A stretch of DNA of 54,989 bases from a virus. Under the pieces are notes generated by a model. The model did no database searches. It was not told where the DNA came from and saw only the letters and a list, made by a program, of their open reading frames with translations. The position numbers and the translations under genes were made by a program. The stretch lies in the IMG/VR virus record IMGVR_UViG_3300012351_000011, positions 1 through 54,989 of that record. One strand, written 5' to 3'. Below, piece by piece: positions 14,579 through 21,621 of this stretch. The first letter of the stretch is position 1, and the number at the start of each line of letters is the position of its first letter.

Positions 14579-15942
14579 TAGATTTACACGACCTTATTGA
14601 ACAAAAGTCACCTGTTCGTCTTACTAAGGTTGCCAGTTCTCATAATGGAGAATGGGCCGGGAATTGCCCCTGGTGTTCAGGTACAGATCGCTTTAGGGTG
14701 TGGCCGTTCTCAACACGCAGTCATTATTGGTGCAGGGGCTGTAATAAAACTGGGGATGCAATTCAGTTCCTACGTGATTATTGTGATATGTCTTTTATCT
14801 CGGCTTGTCAGGAGCTGGGGATAGAACCAGGGGATACAATTTCCCACGAGGCACCGATGTTCTTTGACGAGGATGCTCCATGCGCCAAATGGCAAGAGAT
14901 GGCTAACCTGGTTGTCAAGTCAGCAGAGAATTACTTGTGGAGCAACAAGGCTCCGCACGCGCTAGAATACCTCATGAAGCGAGGCCTGAATGAAGAGACG
15001 ATACGCCGCGCTAGACTGGGTTATGTGCCACTGATGCCTGATGGCACGTGGTATCAACGCTCATTTGCTGACTGGGGACTGACTGATGAGATGCTATCCG
15101 AAAAGCAAAAAACCAAGGGAGGTGTGAAGATACCTCCAGGTATCCTCATTCCTTGGTACGCAGATCAACAAATATGGAAACTAGCTATCAAACGCTTTGA
15201 GGCTAAAGACGGTGAAATGTCGTACGGTCAAATCGTGGGGTCTAAGGACGCATTGTACAACGCAGACTCCCTTGCAAGGGGTAAACCATCGTTGTTAGTC
15301 GAGGGAGAGTTTGACGTGCTCTCAGCGGAGCAGGAGGCGCGCGACCTGGTTGCAACCATCGGCACCGGATCAACCGCCAAGGCGCGCATACCGCTGTGGA
15401 TCGCGCGCATGGCTAGCACTGCAAGTTTTGTATTGGTGAGTTTTGATAATGATGAGAATAGCGCAGGGGATAATGCAGCGGCTTTCTGGCTAGAAACACT
15501 CCCCAAATCTATGAGGTGGCTGCCATATGCTCATGATATTAACGACATGCTCAAAGAGGGCAAGTCTATCCGGCAATGGGTACAACTGGGATTGAGCCTG
15601 GCAATGGAAGAAAAGCCAACAGAGCAACCCTTGCAAGGGATACAGCAGGAAGAGCCGTTTATATGCTCTAAATGTGGCCTGGATCTCAATAACCCTGACA
15701 TTGATGCTCATATCGACCCACAAGGCGTATCTTATTGTGAAGCGTGCTGGAAGAAACAACAAACACCTGTTGCAGAACCACCTGCTGAACCAGCTACACC
15801 ATTCTATCCATGCTCTAAATGTGGCAAAGATACTATGAGGCATGAACCAGATGGGCTATGTTCTCAGTGCCACTGGGAAACGCTCACACAGTATTATCCA
15901 CCACAAACGCTACAAAATACATGGACTTCTTCCAGAAAATAA
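14575..15942 (+). CDS. DnaG-like primase: zinc finger, TOPRIM, C-terminal zinc ribbons
   Basis: The 455-residue protein begins with a CHC2-like zinc finger (CPWC at 31-34, CRGC at 53-56, then GDAIQFLRDY). A catalytic TOPRIM domain follows (LLVEGEFDVLSAEQE and the acidic SFDNDENSAGDNAA). Two C-terminal ribbons (CSKCGLDL...CEAC and CSKCGKD...CSQC) follow a Pro/Gln linker. It makes RNA primers at the phage fork with the DUF3987 protein. ATG 14575 overlaps the HNH stop by ATGA and follows GGGAG. Two palindromes lie in it, read in two different frames. Confidence 0.85.
   Translation: MIDLHDLIEQKSPVRLTKVASSHNGEWAGNCPWCSGTDRFRVWPFSTRSHYWCRGCNKTGDAIQFLRDYCDMSFISACQELGIEPGDTISHEAPMFFDEDAPCAKWQEMANLVVKSAENYLWSNKAPHALEYLMKRGLNEETIRRARLGYVPLMPDGTWYQRSFADWGLTDEMLSEKQKTKGGVKIPPGILIPWYADQQIWKLAIKRFEAKDGEMSYGQIVGSKDALYNADSLARGKPSLLVEGEFDVLSAEQEARDLVATIGTGSTAKARIPLWIARMASTASFVLVSFDNDENSAGDNAAAFWLETLPKSMRWLPYAHDINDMLKEGKSIRQWVQLGLSLAMEEKPTEQPLQGIQQEEPFICSKCGLDLNNPDIDAHIDPQGVSYCEACWKKQQTPVAEPPAEPATPFYPCSKCGKDTMRHEPDGLCSQCHWETLTQYYPPQTLQNTWTSSRK
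15269..15281. repeat. Dispersed palindrome, copy 9
   Basis: CCCTTGCAAGGGG in the primase gene, read as SLARG before the TOPRIM motif. Confidence 0.9.
15628..15639. repeat. Dispersed palindrome, copy 10
   Basis: CCCTTGCAAGGG in the primase gene, read as PLQG in the linker. Confidence 0.9.
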
Positions 15943-15984
15943 GAGAAATAGGGGATATATTCCTACGGTATGAGTTCCCCTTGT

Positions 15985-16020
15985 TTGCTTTTGTACTACA
16001 TTTCTGTATAATGTAGTACA
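15985..16020 (+). promoter_or_regulatory. Promoter with overlapping palindromic operator
   Basis: TTGCTT (15985-15990), 16 bases, TATAAT (16007-16012). The arms TGTACTACATT (15992-16002) and AATGTAGTACA (16010-16020) form a perfect inverted repeat covering spacer and -10. A repressor bound there would block the promoter of the 16090 gene, perhaps its own product. Confidence 0.65.
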
Positions 16021-16089
16021 GGAGATGGTAACATTGCAAGACATTTGTAAGCTTTTGCAAACATCATTTCAGCAAGGAAGGAGATATCT

Positions 16090-16383
16090 ATGCCAGTTAT
16101 TATTGAAGAAAATGGTCAGAAGGAGGAATTTTTAACCATCGGAGAAGCCTGCGAGTACTTGAAGATCACTAGTCAGACGCTGAGAGTACGCGCCAAAGCG
16201 CTTGGTATTAAGCAATATCGCCAGGACATTGCGCCAAATTTGCGCTACTACAAGAAAAAGGACCTGGATGAGATGAAACGGATGCGCCAGGTGGAAGATG
16301 ATGACGATGTAGAAGAGAACGACAATAACGACGGCCACAAACCACCGTCAAAGACAAAAGCCAAAGCAAAGAAAACACAATAA
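16090..16383 (+). CDS. MerR/excisionase-type helix-turn-helix protein (97 aa)
   Basis: Residues 13-60 (FLTIGEACEYLKITSQTLRV...LRYYKKKDLDEM) are a MerR/HTH_17-type DNA-binding unit as in excisionases. The tail is first acidic (DDDDVEENDND) and then Lys-rich. AAGGAAGGAG precedes the ATG. It has its own operator-containing promoter and is followed by a terminator, so it is a monocistronic regulator candidate. Confidence 0.7.
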   Translation: MPVIIEENGQKEEFLTIGEACEYLKITSQTLRVRAKALGIKQYRQDIAPNLRYYKKKDLDEMKRMRQVEDDDDVEENDNNDGHKPPSKTKAKAKKTQ

Positions 16384-16388
16384 AAAAT

Positions 16389-16418
16389 GGCTCCTGGTTG
16401 TCTCTCTGACCAGGAGCC
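16389..16418. terminator. Hairpin terminator
   Basis: GGCTCCTGGT and ACCAGGAGCC form a perfect 10-bp stem with a 10-base loop just after the 16090 gene; an A-run on its left would also serve the convergent (-) gene. Confidence 0.65.
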
Positions 16419-16444
16419 CGGCTCGGGGCTCTCTCATTGTGCTA

Positions 16445-16645
16445 TTAGCTTGATTTTTCTTCTTGCTGATCTTCCTGCCGATCTTCTCGTACCGGGGACA
16501 GTCCCCATTTCCAAATCGATAAAACAGTTTTCCATTTTTCCAGTATATCCGGGGGACATGTCCCTCCAATAATTTCAATTCCCTCGCTACCTTCACAAAT
16601 GCCAATTTCCCCCATAGATACTGAACGAGCTATACACCGTTTCAT
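16445..16645 (-). CDS. Hypothetical small protein (66 aa)
   Basis: The frame MKRCIARSVSMGEIGICEGSEG... is preceded by AGGAACTGATAGGATC and lies downstream of a good (-) promoter at 16708-16736. It ends in a charged Glu/Gln tail. Two palindromes (GGGGAC-A-GTCCCC at 16494 and GGGACATGTCCC at 16553) lie in it. They may mean that the segment is regulatory and not coding. I am unsure it is translated. Confidence 0.35.
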   Translation of the reverse strand: MKRCIARSVSMGEIGICEGSEGIEIIGGTCPPDILEKWKTVLSIWKWGLSPVREDRQEDQQEEKSS

Positions 16646-16707
16646 GATCCTATCAGTTCCTTCCCTAAAAATAGGACTTCCCCCCTTTTGGAAATGTCCG
16701 TTTGGTT

Positions 16708-16736
16708 ATTATACTGAATTCTTCAATACATTGCAA
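16708..16736 (-). promoter_or_regulatory. Early-type promoter, (-) strand
   Basis: On (-): TTGCAA (16731-16736), 17 bases, TATAAT (16708-16713). It has the same -35 box as the divergent early promoters and reads into 16645-16445. Confidence 0.6.
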
Positions 16737-16838
16737 GACTTCTCTATGCAAAGTTACACTTACAATTGGTTAGTTGCCGAAAGCACAGAAGTATACAGAT
16801 AATAAGTCCATATAAATAAAACAGGTTGAAAAATAATA

Positions 16839-16872
16839 AAACGCTGACTACTCGGTTCATAGCCAGCATTTT
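16839..16872. terminator. Terminator after the 16903 gene
   Basis: A stem of AAAcGCTGaCTA with its partner (two mismatches) and T-runs on both sides lies just past the stop of the (-) gene. The remainder of 16646-16902 holds only this and the promoter. Confidence 0.45.
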
Positions 16873-16902
16873 TACTGATGAGATTAAGATCGTATTAAGG
16901 TT

Positions 16903-17295
16903 TTACTTGTCGCGGATAAGCGCTAGCACATCATCCCTGCGTAAGAGCTTTGCCAACGCACGTACTTTTTGTGGACTCAGGTAGATGAATTTTTGCTGCT
17001 CGGGAGGAAGATCAACATTATCCACTATAGTCAGGCCACCCTGCACATCCAAGTCAGCATAGGTTGTGTTGTACAAACATTTTGAGAAGACAATTTCAAT
17101 CATATTTGACACCTCTTCTACTTTTCGATAGCGTTCGATGTACGAGGGGACTGACTGGAGCTCTTGCCAGGCAAAGTAGGATGGCAAACAAGAATTGCCA
17201 ACATAGACCGGACCTCCCTCGAAACTGACATCAGTGGCTTTGTCGAGCTCGACAGGATGTCCACAGACCAGACACGTAACAATGGTTCCTTCCAT
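16903..17295 (-). CDS. Hypothetical protein with N-terminal zinc knuckle (130 aa)
   Basis: The protein opens with CLVCGHPVELD and has a later Cys (GNSCLPSYF), which could bind zinc. The C-terminal half (LSPQKVRALAKLLRRDDVLALIRD) is helical. ATG 17295 follows AAAGGA; the frame further upstream lacks a site. It follows 17387-18061 in one operon. Family unknown. Confidence 0.6.
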   Translation of the reverse strand: MEGTIVTCLVCGHPVELDKATDVSFEGGPVYVGNSCLPSYFAWQELQSVPSYIERYRKVEEVSNMIEIVFSKCLYNTTYADLDVQGGLTIVDNVDLPPEQQKFIYLSPQKVRALAKLLRRDDVLALIRDK

Positions 17296-17338
17296 TGTGA
17301 TATCCTTTCTTTGTGCTAACTTATTTGGTTGCACACGT

Positions 17339-17379
17339 ATCGGGAAGCAAGAGCAATTGGACGGCGCATGCTTCCCGAT
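17339..17379 (-). other. Inverted repeat between two (-) genes
   Basis: ATCGGGAAGC (17339-17348) and GCTTCCCGAT (17370-17379) make a perfect 10-bp stem with a 21-base loop. It may be an internal terminator or a processing site between two (-) genes. Confidence 0.45.
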
Positions 17380-17386
17380 GGTTTAT

Positions 17387-18061
17387 TTATCGCGCCAAAC
17401 AGAACGCGCCACGCTCAACTTTGACTGTTTGACCGTTCATAATGGCGTCAATTTGAGACTGCCAACCCTTGCCACGAACGCGCTCTTCATATGTCACGTC
17501 CCACTCAGCTTGCATTTTGTTGTACGCCTCGGTCATCTTATTGAGAGAATTGAGGCAAGGATCGTCAATTTGCGAAGCTAAGCGCTTTGTGCCATTCGGC
17601 ATCACTACCCAAACGGGCTCCTGCTGGCGATAATCGTATTTGGCGAACATCATTTCAAACATTGTCACTTTGTTGATGAGCTTTACGGCTTTGCTCTCGT
17701 AAGAAGGCTCATCAGCACCCTTGCAAGGGGTAGAAGCGGATTGGCTGTTGCCGCTGACCTCTTTGTACAGAGGACCATCAGGAGTGCTCCAATCCTCTTG
17801 TTGGCGATGAGGGGTAACTTTCGCACTGCAAGGGGTAGAAGCGGCTTTGCGGGCCGCCTCCACTTTTTCGCATCCAGTGCGATGATAGCAGTTGCCATGG
17901 GAAGGGCATCCATTGCAGCTAACTGCTTTGCCATTGAAGAGGCAGGTTGTGTACTGGTCGACACCATTGGAACTGCGAACGAGGTAACAAACTTTGCGAG
18001 GATCATTTTTGAATTGGATGCGAGCGATGATTGTAACGGTTTTGGTGGCTACTGTTGTCAT
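17387..18061 (-). CDS. Zinc-binding SWIM-like protein (224 aa)
   Basis: An N-terminal strand-rich part ends in a cysteine cluster, CNGCPSHGNCYHRTGC (about 47-62). Its C-x2-C-x5-C-x-H spacing is close to SWIM fingers and like that of the 7955 protein. The C-terminal part (KAVKLINKVTMFEMMFAKYDY...) is helical. The start at 18061 follows AGGAG. It is transcribed away from the Xre gene at 18256, sharing the operator-rich region between them. Probably a nucleic-acid-binding protein. Confidence 0.6.
   Translation of the reverse strand: MTTVATKTVTIIARIQFKNDPRKVCYLVRSSNGVDQYTTCLFNGKAVSCNGCPSHGNCYHRTGCEKVEAARKAASTPCSAKVTPHRQQEDWSTPDGPLYKEVSGNSQSASTPCKGADEPSYESKAVKLINKVTMFEMMFAKYDYRQQEPVWVVMPNGTKRLASQIDDPCLNSLNKMTEAYNKMQAEWDVTYEERVRGKGWQSQIDAIMNGQTVKVERGAFCLAR
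17718..17730. repeat. Dispersed palindrome, copy 11
   Basis: CCCTTGCAAGGGG in the 17387 gene, read on (-) as PCKG. A half copy follows at 17826. Confidence 0.9.
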
Positions 18062-18107
18062 GGTATTTATCTCCTTTGAAATAACTTGTTTTTGTTTACA
18101 CATATAT

Positions 18108-18127
18108 ATTAACACGAATGTGTTAAT
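18108..18127. promoter_or_regulatory. Palindromic operator candidate of the Xre regulator
   Basis: ATTAACAC-N4-GTGTTAAT, a perfect inverted repeat in the divergent region. Further TTTACACA words (about 18094, 18139) and a GAGTTTT/AAAACTC pair (near 18150-18174) surround it. Confidence 0.55.
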
Positions 18128-18192
18128 ATGTCAATAGGTTTACACACGAGTTTTAACATCAACGTAAAAACTCATATATGTTGACGTTTTCA

Positions 18193-18221
18193 TTGACATG
18201 CTAGCATTAAAATGCTATTAT
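18193..18221 (+). promoter_or_regulatory. Promoter of the Xre regulator gene
   Basis: TTGACA (18193-18198), 17 bases, TATTAT (18216-18221), 35 bases before the ATG at 18256. Confidence 0.7.
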
Positions 18222-18255
18222 GTTAGTGTAGAAATTATTTTTGAGAGGAGCGCAA

Positions 18256-18492
18256 ATGGCAAAATTAAAAATTAAGGAAATTGCAGAGGCCAAGGGTATC
18301 AAGCAATCTCACTTACAAATAACAGCGGCGGTAACTCCCCCATTGCTCAATCGCTATTGGAACAACAAGACAGGCACTGTTGACCTGTCCGAATTAGAAA
18401 AGATAGCAACGGCATTAGGGGTAAAGCCTGGAGAGTTAATTATTCCTGATGCTGAATACACAGAAGCAGGAGATCTAGAAAACGCGGCGTAG
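18256..18492 (+). CDS. Xre/Cro-type regulator (78 aa)
   Basis: A single helix-turn-helix domain: KIKEIAEAKGIKQSHLQ, then LSELEKIATALGVKPGELI. It is a paralogue of the 31374-31577 protein (similar start and same end). GAGAGGAG precedes the ATG at 18256; the TTG at 18241 is too early. Repressor or Cro-like role in the lysis-lysogeny choice is likely but not shown. Confidence 0.8.
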   Translation: MAKLKIKEIAEAKGIKQSHLQITAAVTPPLLNRYWNNKTGTVDLSELEKIATALGVKPGELIIPDAEYTEAGDLENAA

Positions 18493-18496
18493 CCTG

Positions 18497-18533
18497 GGCT
18501 AGCGGCGTGAATTGGAACCTCTCACCGCTAGCC
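18497..18533 (+). other. Hairpin between the Xre and nuclease genes
   Basis: GGCTAGCG pairs with CGCTAGCC (8 bp) and GTGA with TCAC inside it. It resembles the leader hairpin at 13843 in sequence and layout and may control the downstream nuclease gene. Confidence 0.4.
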
Positions 18534-18565
18534 GCAGACCCATTGTAATTATAGCATAGGAGAAT

Positions 18566-19054
18566 ATGGAAACCATGACTGATATTATTGATTTTTTTGC
18601 TAGCGCTCAGGCTGTTGATGCAAATACAGGCGAAATAAACCAAGAACTTACCAGTAGCTTCAATCGCATGTTTCAACGCGTTAAAGATTTTAATGAACAG
18701 CATCCAGCATCACCTGCCAAGAACTGTAGACCTCCCAAAAATGAAAAATCGCTAGAAGCTACTTTTGGAGAATATCTCAAAAAACAAGGTATTTCCGTTT
18801 CTCATCAAGTGATTTGTGATGCTGGTATTGCGGATATTGTAACGCCAGACGCAATTTATGAAATCAAGGATACGCTTGATCGAGAAGCCATTTTCAGCGC
18901 CATAGGCCAAGTTAGTATCTATCGCCAACAAATTAACCCTACGGCAAAAGCATTTGTTGTTGGTCGACCCTTTCCGATGGCAGAAAAAGCAAAAGACGCT
19001 ATCACAACTGCTGCTGCTGCATTAGGCGTAGAAATCATATTCTGGGAACAATAA
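18566..19054 (+). CDS. PD-(D/E)XK nuclease-fold protein (162 aa)
   Basis: The C-terminal half has the core of this fold: ADIVTPDAIYEIKDTLDREAI, with the Asp, Glu and Lys in order, then SAIGQVSIYRQQ and FVVGRPF. This is like restriction-enzyme-type and DUF-type nucleases. The N-terminus is polar. AGGAG is 3 bases before ATG 18566 and 12 before ATG 18575, so the second start is also possible. It may be a defence, exclusion or DNA-processing nuclease linked to the Xre gene upstream. Confidence 0.65.
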   Translation: METMTDIIDFFASAQAVDANTGEINQELTSSFNRMFQRVKDFNEQHPASPAKNCRPPKNEKSLEATFGEYLKKQGISVSHQVICDAGIADIVTPDAIYEIKDTLDREAIFSAIGQVSIYRQQINPTAKAFVVGRPFPMAEKAKDAITTAAAALGVEIIFWEQ

Positions 19055-19107
19055 AATAAAATACACAACAAACCGTCCCCCTGCTCGGCAACAACTCATT
19101 GAGTGAG

Positions 19108-19119
19108 CCTTGCAAGGGG
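19108..19119. repeat. Dispersed palindrome, copy 12
   Basis: CCTTGCAAGGGG between convergent genes; followed by CTTTTGTCTTT it may help terminate transcription. Confidence 0.85.
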
Positions 19120-19128
19120 CTTTTGTCT

Positions 19129-19848
19129 TTACTTAAACTCTTGTACCTCAATAGTCCAGGGTATACCAGCAAACACTTTGAGGTAGACATCCCCTCCCTG
19201 ATGCTCCTCGCTGCTATCGCTGGTAACTTTGTTGGCTGCGCAATTGCCGCTCACATCTCCCGCATAGGATGACGTTCCATCGCTATTATGAACATTGATC
19301 CCGATAAACCCTTCCACGCCGTAATTATTTCTTGCATCACATGTCCAGTTGATGCGCCAATTATCTGGCACACTGAAAATAGGCGTCTGTTTATCGCCAG
19401 TGCCAGTGAACTTGTGCGTGGTTACCCATTTTGCCGGTGCCTGGGTAGGTGCAGGCGTGCTTGTTGGTATGGATGTATTGAGTGTGGCAGTAGGTACTGA
19501 CACAGTGCCTCCTGCATTGTTCGTAGCTGCTATCTGGGCGCTATTGGTCGCAGAGGTGGTGTCTGTCGTCTGTGTTGTTGTACTGGTAGACTTGTTTCCA
19601 TTGGCGGCATAAGATATCAGTCCACAAAGTAAGAAAATGCCACACAGAAGCGTGATAAGCCACACCGGCATACAGCCATATTTGCGTTTCCAAATAGATG
19701 GTTGTTGAGGCGGCGGAGGTGGCATCTGCTGATAGGGTGAATATTGCGTGTACTGTGGTGGCAACTGGCCTGATTGTTGTGGATATTGTGTGTGTTGAGG
19801 TGGTAGCTGCCACTCTGGTTGATCGTTTGGCGGTTGAGGATAGGACAT
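19129..19848 (-). CDS. Membrane-anchored surface protein of Ktedonobacteria type
   Basis: The 239-residue protein starts with 50 Pro/Gln/Tyr-rich residues, then a helix (MPVWLITLLCGIFLLCGLI), a Thr/Ser/Pro linker and an outer beta domain (TGTGDKQTPIF...WRINWTCDA...GGDVYLKV...WTIEVQEF). I know this layout from many Ktedonobacteria surface lipoprotein-like proteins, so it may be acquired from the host. Displayed during lysogeny, it could alter the cell surface or block other phages; this is inference. RBS is weak (AGAGAAAAG). Confidence 0.65.
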   Translation of the reverse strand: MSYPQPPNDQPEWQLPPQHTQYPQQSGQLPPQYTQYSPYQQMPPPPPQQPSIWKRKYGCMPVWLITLLCGIFLLCGLISYAANGNKSTSTTTQTTDTTSATNSAQIAATNNAGGTVSVPTATLNTSIPTSTPAPTQAPAKWVTTHKFTGTGDKQTPIFSVPDNWRINWTCDARNNYGVEGFIGINVHNSDGTSSYAGDVSGNCAANKVTSDSSEEHQGGDVYLKVFAGIPWTIEVQEFK

Positions 19849-19954
19849 GGACTTTTCTCTCTTTCTTCTAGCAACATAGAAATAATGATGTACTTTAATA
19901 TACAACGCTTTACATTCACTATGCTACTTTTGATGAGAAAGACGCCTTATTGCT

Positions 19955-20044
19955 CTATTCATCGCGCCAATTGCGCAGTAGCCAGATCGCCAGTGCAAGA
20001 AACGCCAGAACCACTAGTATTGATGCAGGAAGCCACAAGTCCAT
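19955..20044 (-). CDS. Tiny membrane peptide (29 aa)
   Basis: The frame encodes MDLWLPAS, a hydrophobic helix of about 16 residues and a charged end RNWRDE. GGGGA stands upstream. It lies between a possible (-) promoter (TATACT near 20086) and the surface-protein gene. One membrane helix with a charged C-terminus is typical of small phage membrane peptides and type I toxins. Function unknown. Confidence 0.45.
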   Translation of the reverse strand: MDLWLPASILVVLAFLALAIWLLRNWRDE

Positions 20045-20161
20045 AGTAGATAGTTCCCCTTACTTCTCAAACAAATATGTCACTCAGTATAGCACTTCCC
20101 TTGCAAGAGTTTGACACACTGTTCAAAACATAGCGTAGGCTTTACAGGATGAGCAAGAGGT

Positions 20162-20219
20162 GCCACAATGACTAACAGACAGTAGATGGAGTGATCTACT
20201 GTCTGTTAGTCATTGTGGC
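20162..20219. repeat. Perfect 26-bp inverted repeat, 6-base loop
   Basis: Arms 20162-20187 and 20194-20219 are exact complements (start GCCACAATGACT). It lies 7 bases past the stop of the (-) gene at 20227. There is no U-run. It could be a strong RNA hairpin for 3'-end protection, RNase III processing or protein binding. Confidence 0.9.
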
Positions 20220-20226
20220 GCGATAT

Positions 20227-20460
20227 TTAGCTATTGGCGTTGTTCTTTAGCACAACCAGGCCAGGATGATTGAGAATGTCCATCATTTCTGTGTTTGTGG
20301 CTTCGACGAGCGTAAGAATGTTGCCGTGTCTGCTGTCTACTAACTCGACACGCCACCATGTACCATTGTGAAATACAAAGCTACCCTCTAATGCAGAGGT
20401 GCTTAGTTGCCCTTGTTTGAGTGCAGACTTCTCAATCCGTTTGTCGATATTATCTTCCAT
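20227..20460 (-). CDS. Hypothetical protein (77 aa)
   Basis: A small protein (MEDNIDKRIEKSALKQGQ...) with a beta-rich centre (GSFVFHNGTWWRVELVDS). GGGAGATG precedes the ATG. It is the last gene of the (-) accessory operon and is followed by the perfect hairpin. Not recognised. Confidence 0.55.
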   Translation of the reverse strand: MEDNIDKRIEKSALKQGQLSTSALEGSFVFHNGTWWRVELVDSRHGNILTLVEATNTEMMDILNHPGLVVLKNNANS

Positions 20461-20488
20461 TTGACATCTCCCTTTCTTATTTGCTCTA

Positions 20489-20581
20489 TTATATTCCACA
20501 GAGCCACATGATAGCCTGGGTGACTGCCAGCGAAAGCAACATTAAAAAGATGATGATGAGCAGGTGCAGTTTCCAGGTCAT
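20489..20581 (-). CDS. Tiny membrane peptide (30 aa)
   Basis: The frame begins MTWKLH, continues as one hydrophobic helix of about 20 residues and ends MWLCGI. Its ATG overlaps the stop of the upstream gene by ATGA, so it is translationally coupled. It is the second of three such peptides in this operon. Confidence 0.5.
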   Translation of the reverse strand: MTWKLHLLIIIFLMLLSLAVTQAIMWLCGI

Positions 20582-20958
20582 AGGGTTCCCTGCTCATAGT
20601 CCTCTATGACCTGGCGGCCTACTGGCGACTCTCGCATGAAATTCAAGATGTCATCATAGGTGTGTGTATCGCCTTCACTTTCGCACATCCTGCCGGCGTA
20701 AAAGAGCTTTTCGTACAGCGTGCGGATCTCTTCTTTCATCTGCTGCTCTGTGTTCGTATAGGTATTTGTGATGCGCTGCACCTCTTTATTTTCCTTGACA
20801 ATATAGCTTCTCATAGCGCCAATATGGCCACTCCATCCCTGCTCATCATAGAACTGATAAACCTTGGTTCGCGCAACACTTGCGCTCGGTGCCATAACCG
20901 CGAAAATCAACACGTCATTAATGGTATCGTCTTCAGCTAGGACAATGTATTGTCGCAT
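20578..20958 (-). CDS. Hypothetical protein (126 aa)
   Basis: An alpha/beta N-terminus (MRQYIVLAEDDTINDVLIFAVMAPSASVARTKVYQFYDEQG) is followed by a helical charged part. AAGGAGG precedes the ATG at 20958. The start resembles small phage proteins that I cannot name. It is flanked by tiny membrane peptides on both sides. Confidence 0.6.
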   Translation of the reverse strand: MRQYIVLAEDDTINDVLIFAVMAPSASVARTKVYQFYDEQGWSGHIGAMRSYIVKENKEVQRITNTYTNTEQQMKEEIRTLYEKLFYAGRMCESEGDTHTYDDILNFMRESPVGRQVIEDYEQGTL

Positions 20959-20972
20959 CACTATTCCTCCTT

Positions 20973-21071
20973 TTACCATACCCCTATGATCTTGTAGATA
21001 GCCATCAGCAGTAGGAAGCTCACCAGAATGGCAGTTGCGAGCTGCCATCGCTCATCACAACATCGTTTCAT
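20973..21071 (-). CDS. Tiny membrane peptide (32 aa)
   Basis: MKRCCDERWQ is followed by a hydrophobic helix of about 20 residues ending IIGVW. Its ATG overlaps the upstream stop by ATGA. With the peptides at 20489 and 19955 it makes a series in one region. Confidence 0.5.
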   Translation of the reverse strand: MKRCCDERWQLATAILVSFLLLMAIYKIIGVW

Positions 21072-21403
21072 CGGTTCAACTCCAAACGCAAGGCACTAAT
21101 ACGCTCAATATCTTCCTTTGGCAGTTTGGCACATGTTAAGCAGTAGTATTCACCGTTAATTGTCGTTTGGTTCAGATGATCGTCGCAGATGTTTCGGCCA
21201 CAACAAGGGCATTCAAACACATCATTGGACATCGTGTCGCAGTCACAGACGAGCTGACCAATAACCTCCCCTGCTTTGTTGAATATTGACTCCATGTACT
21301 GACAGCACAAAGGAGCATCTTCCGCAGGTGCTTCCATGACAACAACGGTATAGGTTTTCTTTGGCGGTTTCTCGATCTCGTAAAAGGCTTTTCTTTCACT
21401 CAT
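21068..21403 (-). CDS. Zinc-binding protein (111 aa)
   Basis: The protein contains CDC, CPCCGRNICDDH and CLTC, a cross-braced, RING/treble-clef-like set of Cys and His residues (about 70-105). ATG 21403 overlaps the upstream stop by ATGA and has GGAGG 12 bases before it. Likely an adaptor or nucleic-acid-binding protein. Confidence 0.6.
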   Translation of the reverse strand: MSERKAFYEIEKPPKKTYTVVVMEAPAEDAPLCCQYMESIFNKAGEVIGQLVCDCDTMSNDVFECPCCGRNICDDHLNQTTINGEYYCLTCAKLPKEDIERISALRLELNR

Positions 21404-21621
21404 TTTGTTGGCCATCCTCCCTCGTAGCGCGTATTGCCTGTTGTCTCGTTGAAGATACGCACATAGGCCACACGCCGCTTTGATGTTTCTGCTATTTCTT
21501 GCTTGTATATTTCAATGCCTATCCGTCCCTCAATGTGCTCTTTGTGCGTGATGTAGTTCCCAACAGCGTCTAGCATCCGCACAGTAAACAGATGCTTCCC
21601 CCCAAATGTTCTCTTAGCCAT
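21400..21621 (-). CDS. Hypothetical protein (73 aa)
   Basis: A small basic beta-rich protein (MAKRTFGGKHLFTVRMLDAVGNYITHKEH...). GAGAGGA precedes ATG 21621, which overlaps the end of the upstream SANT-like gene by 8 bases. Not recognised. Confidence 0.55.
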   Translation of the reverse strand: MAKRTFGGKHLFTVRMLDAVGNYITHKEHIEGRIGIEIYKQEIAETSKRRVAYVRIFNETTGNTRYEGGWPTK

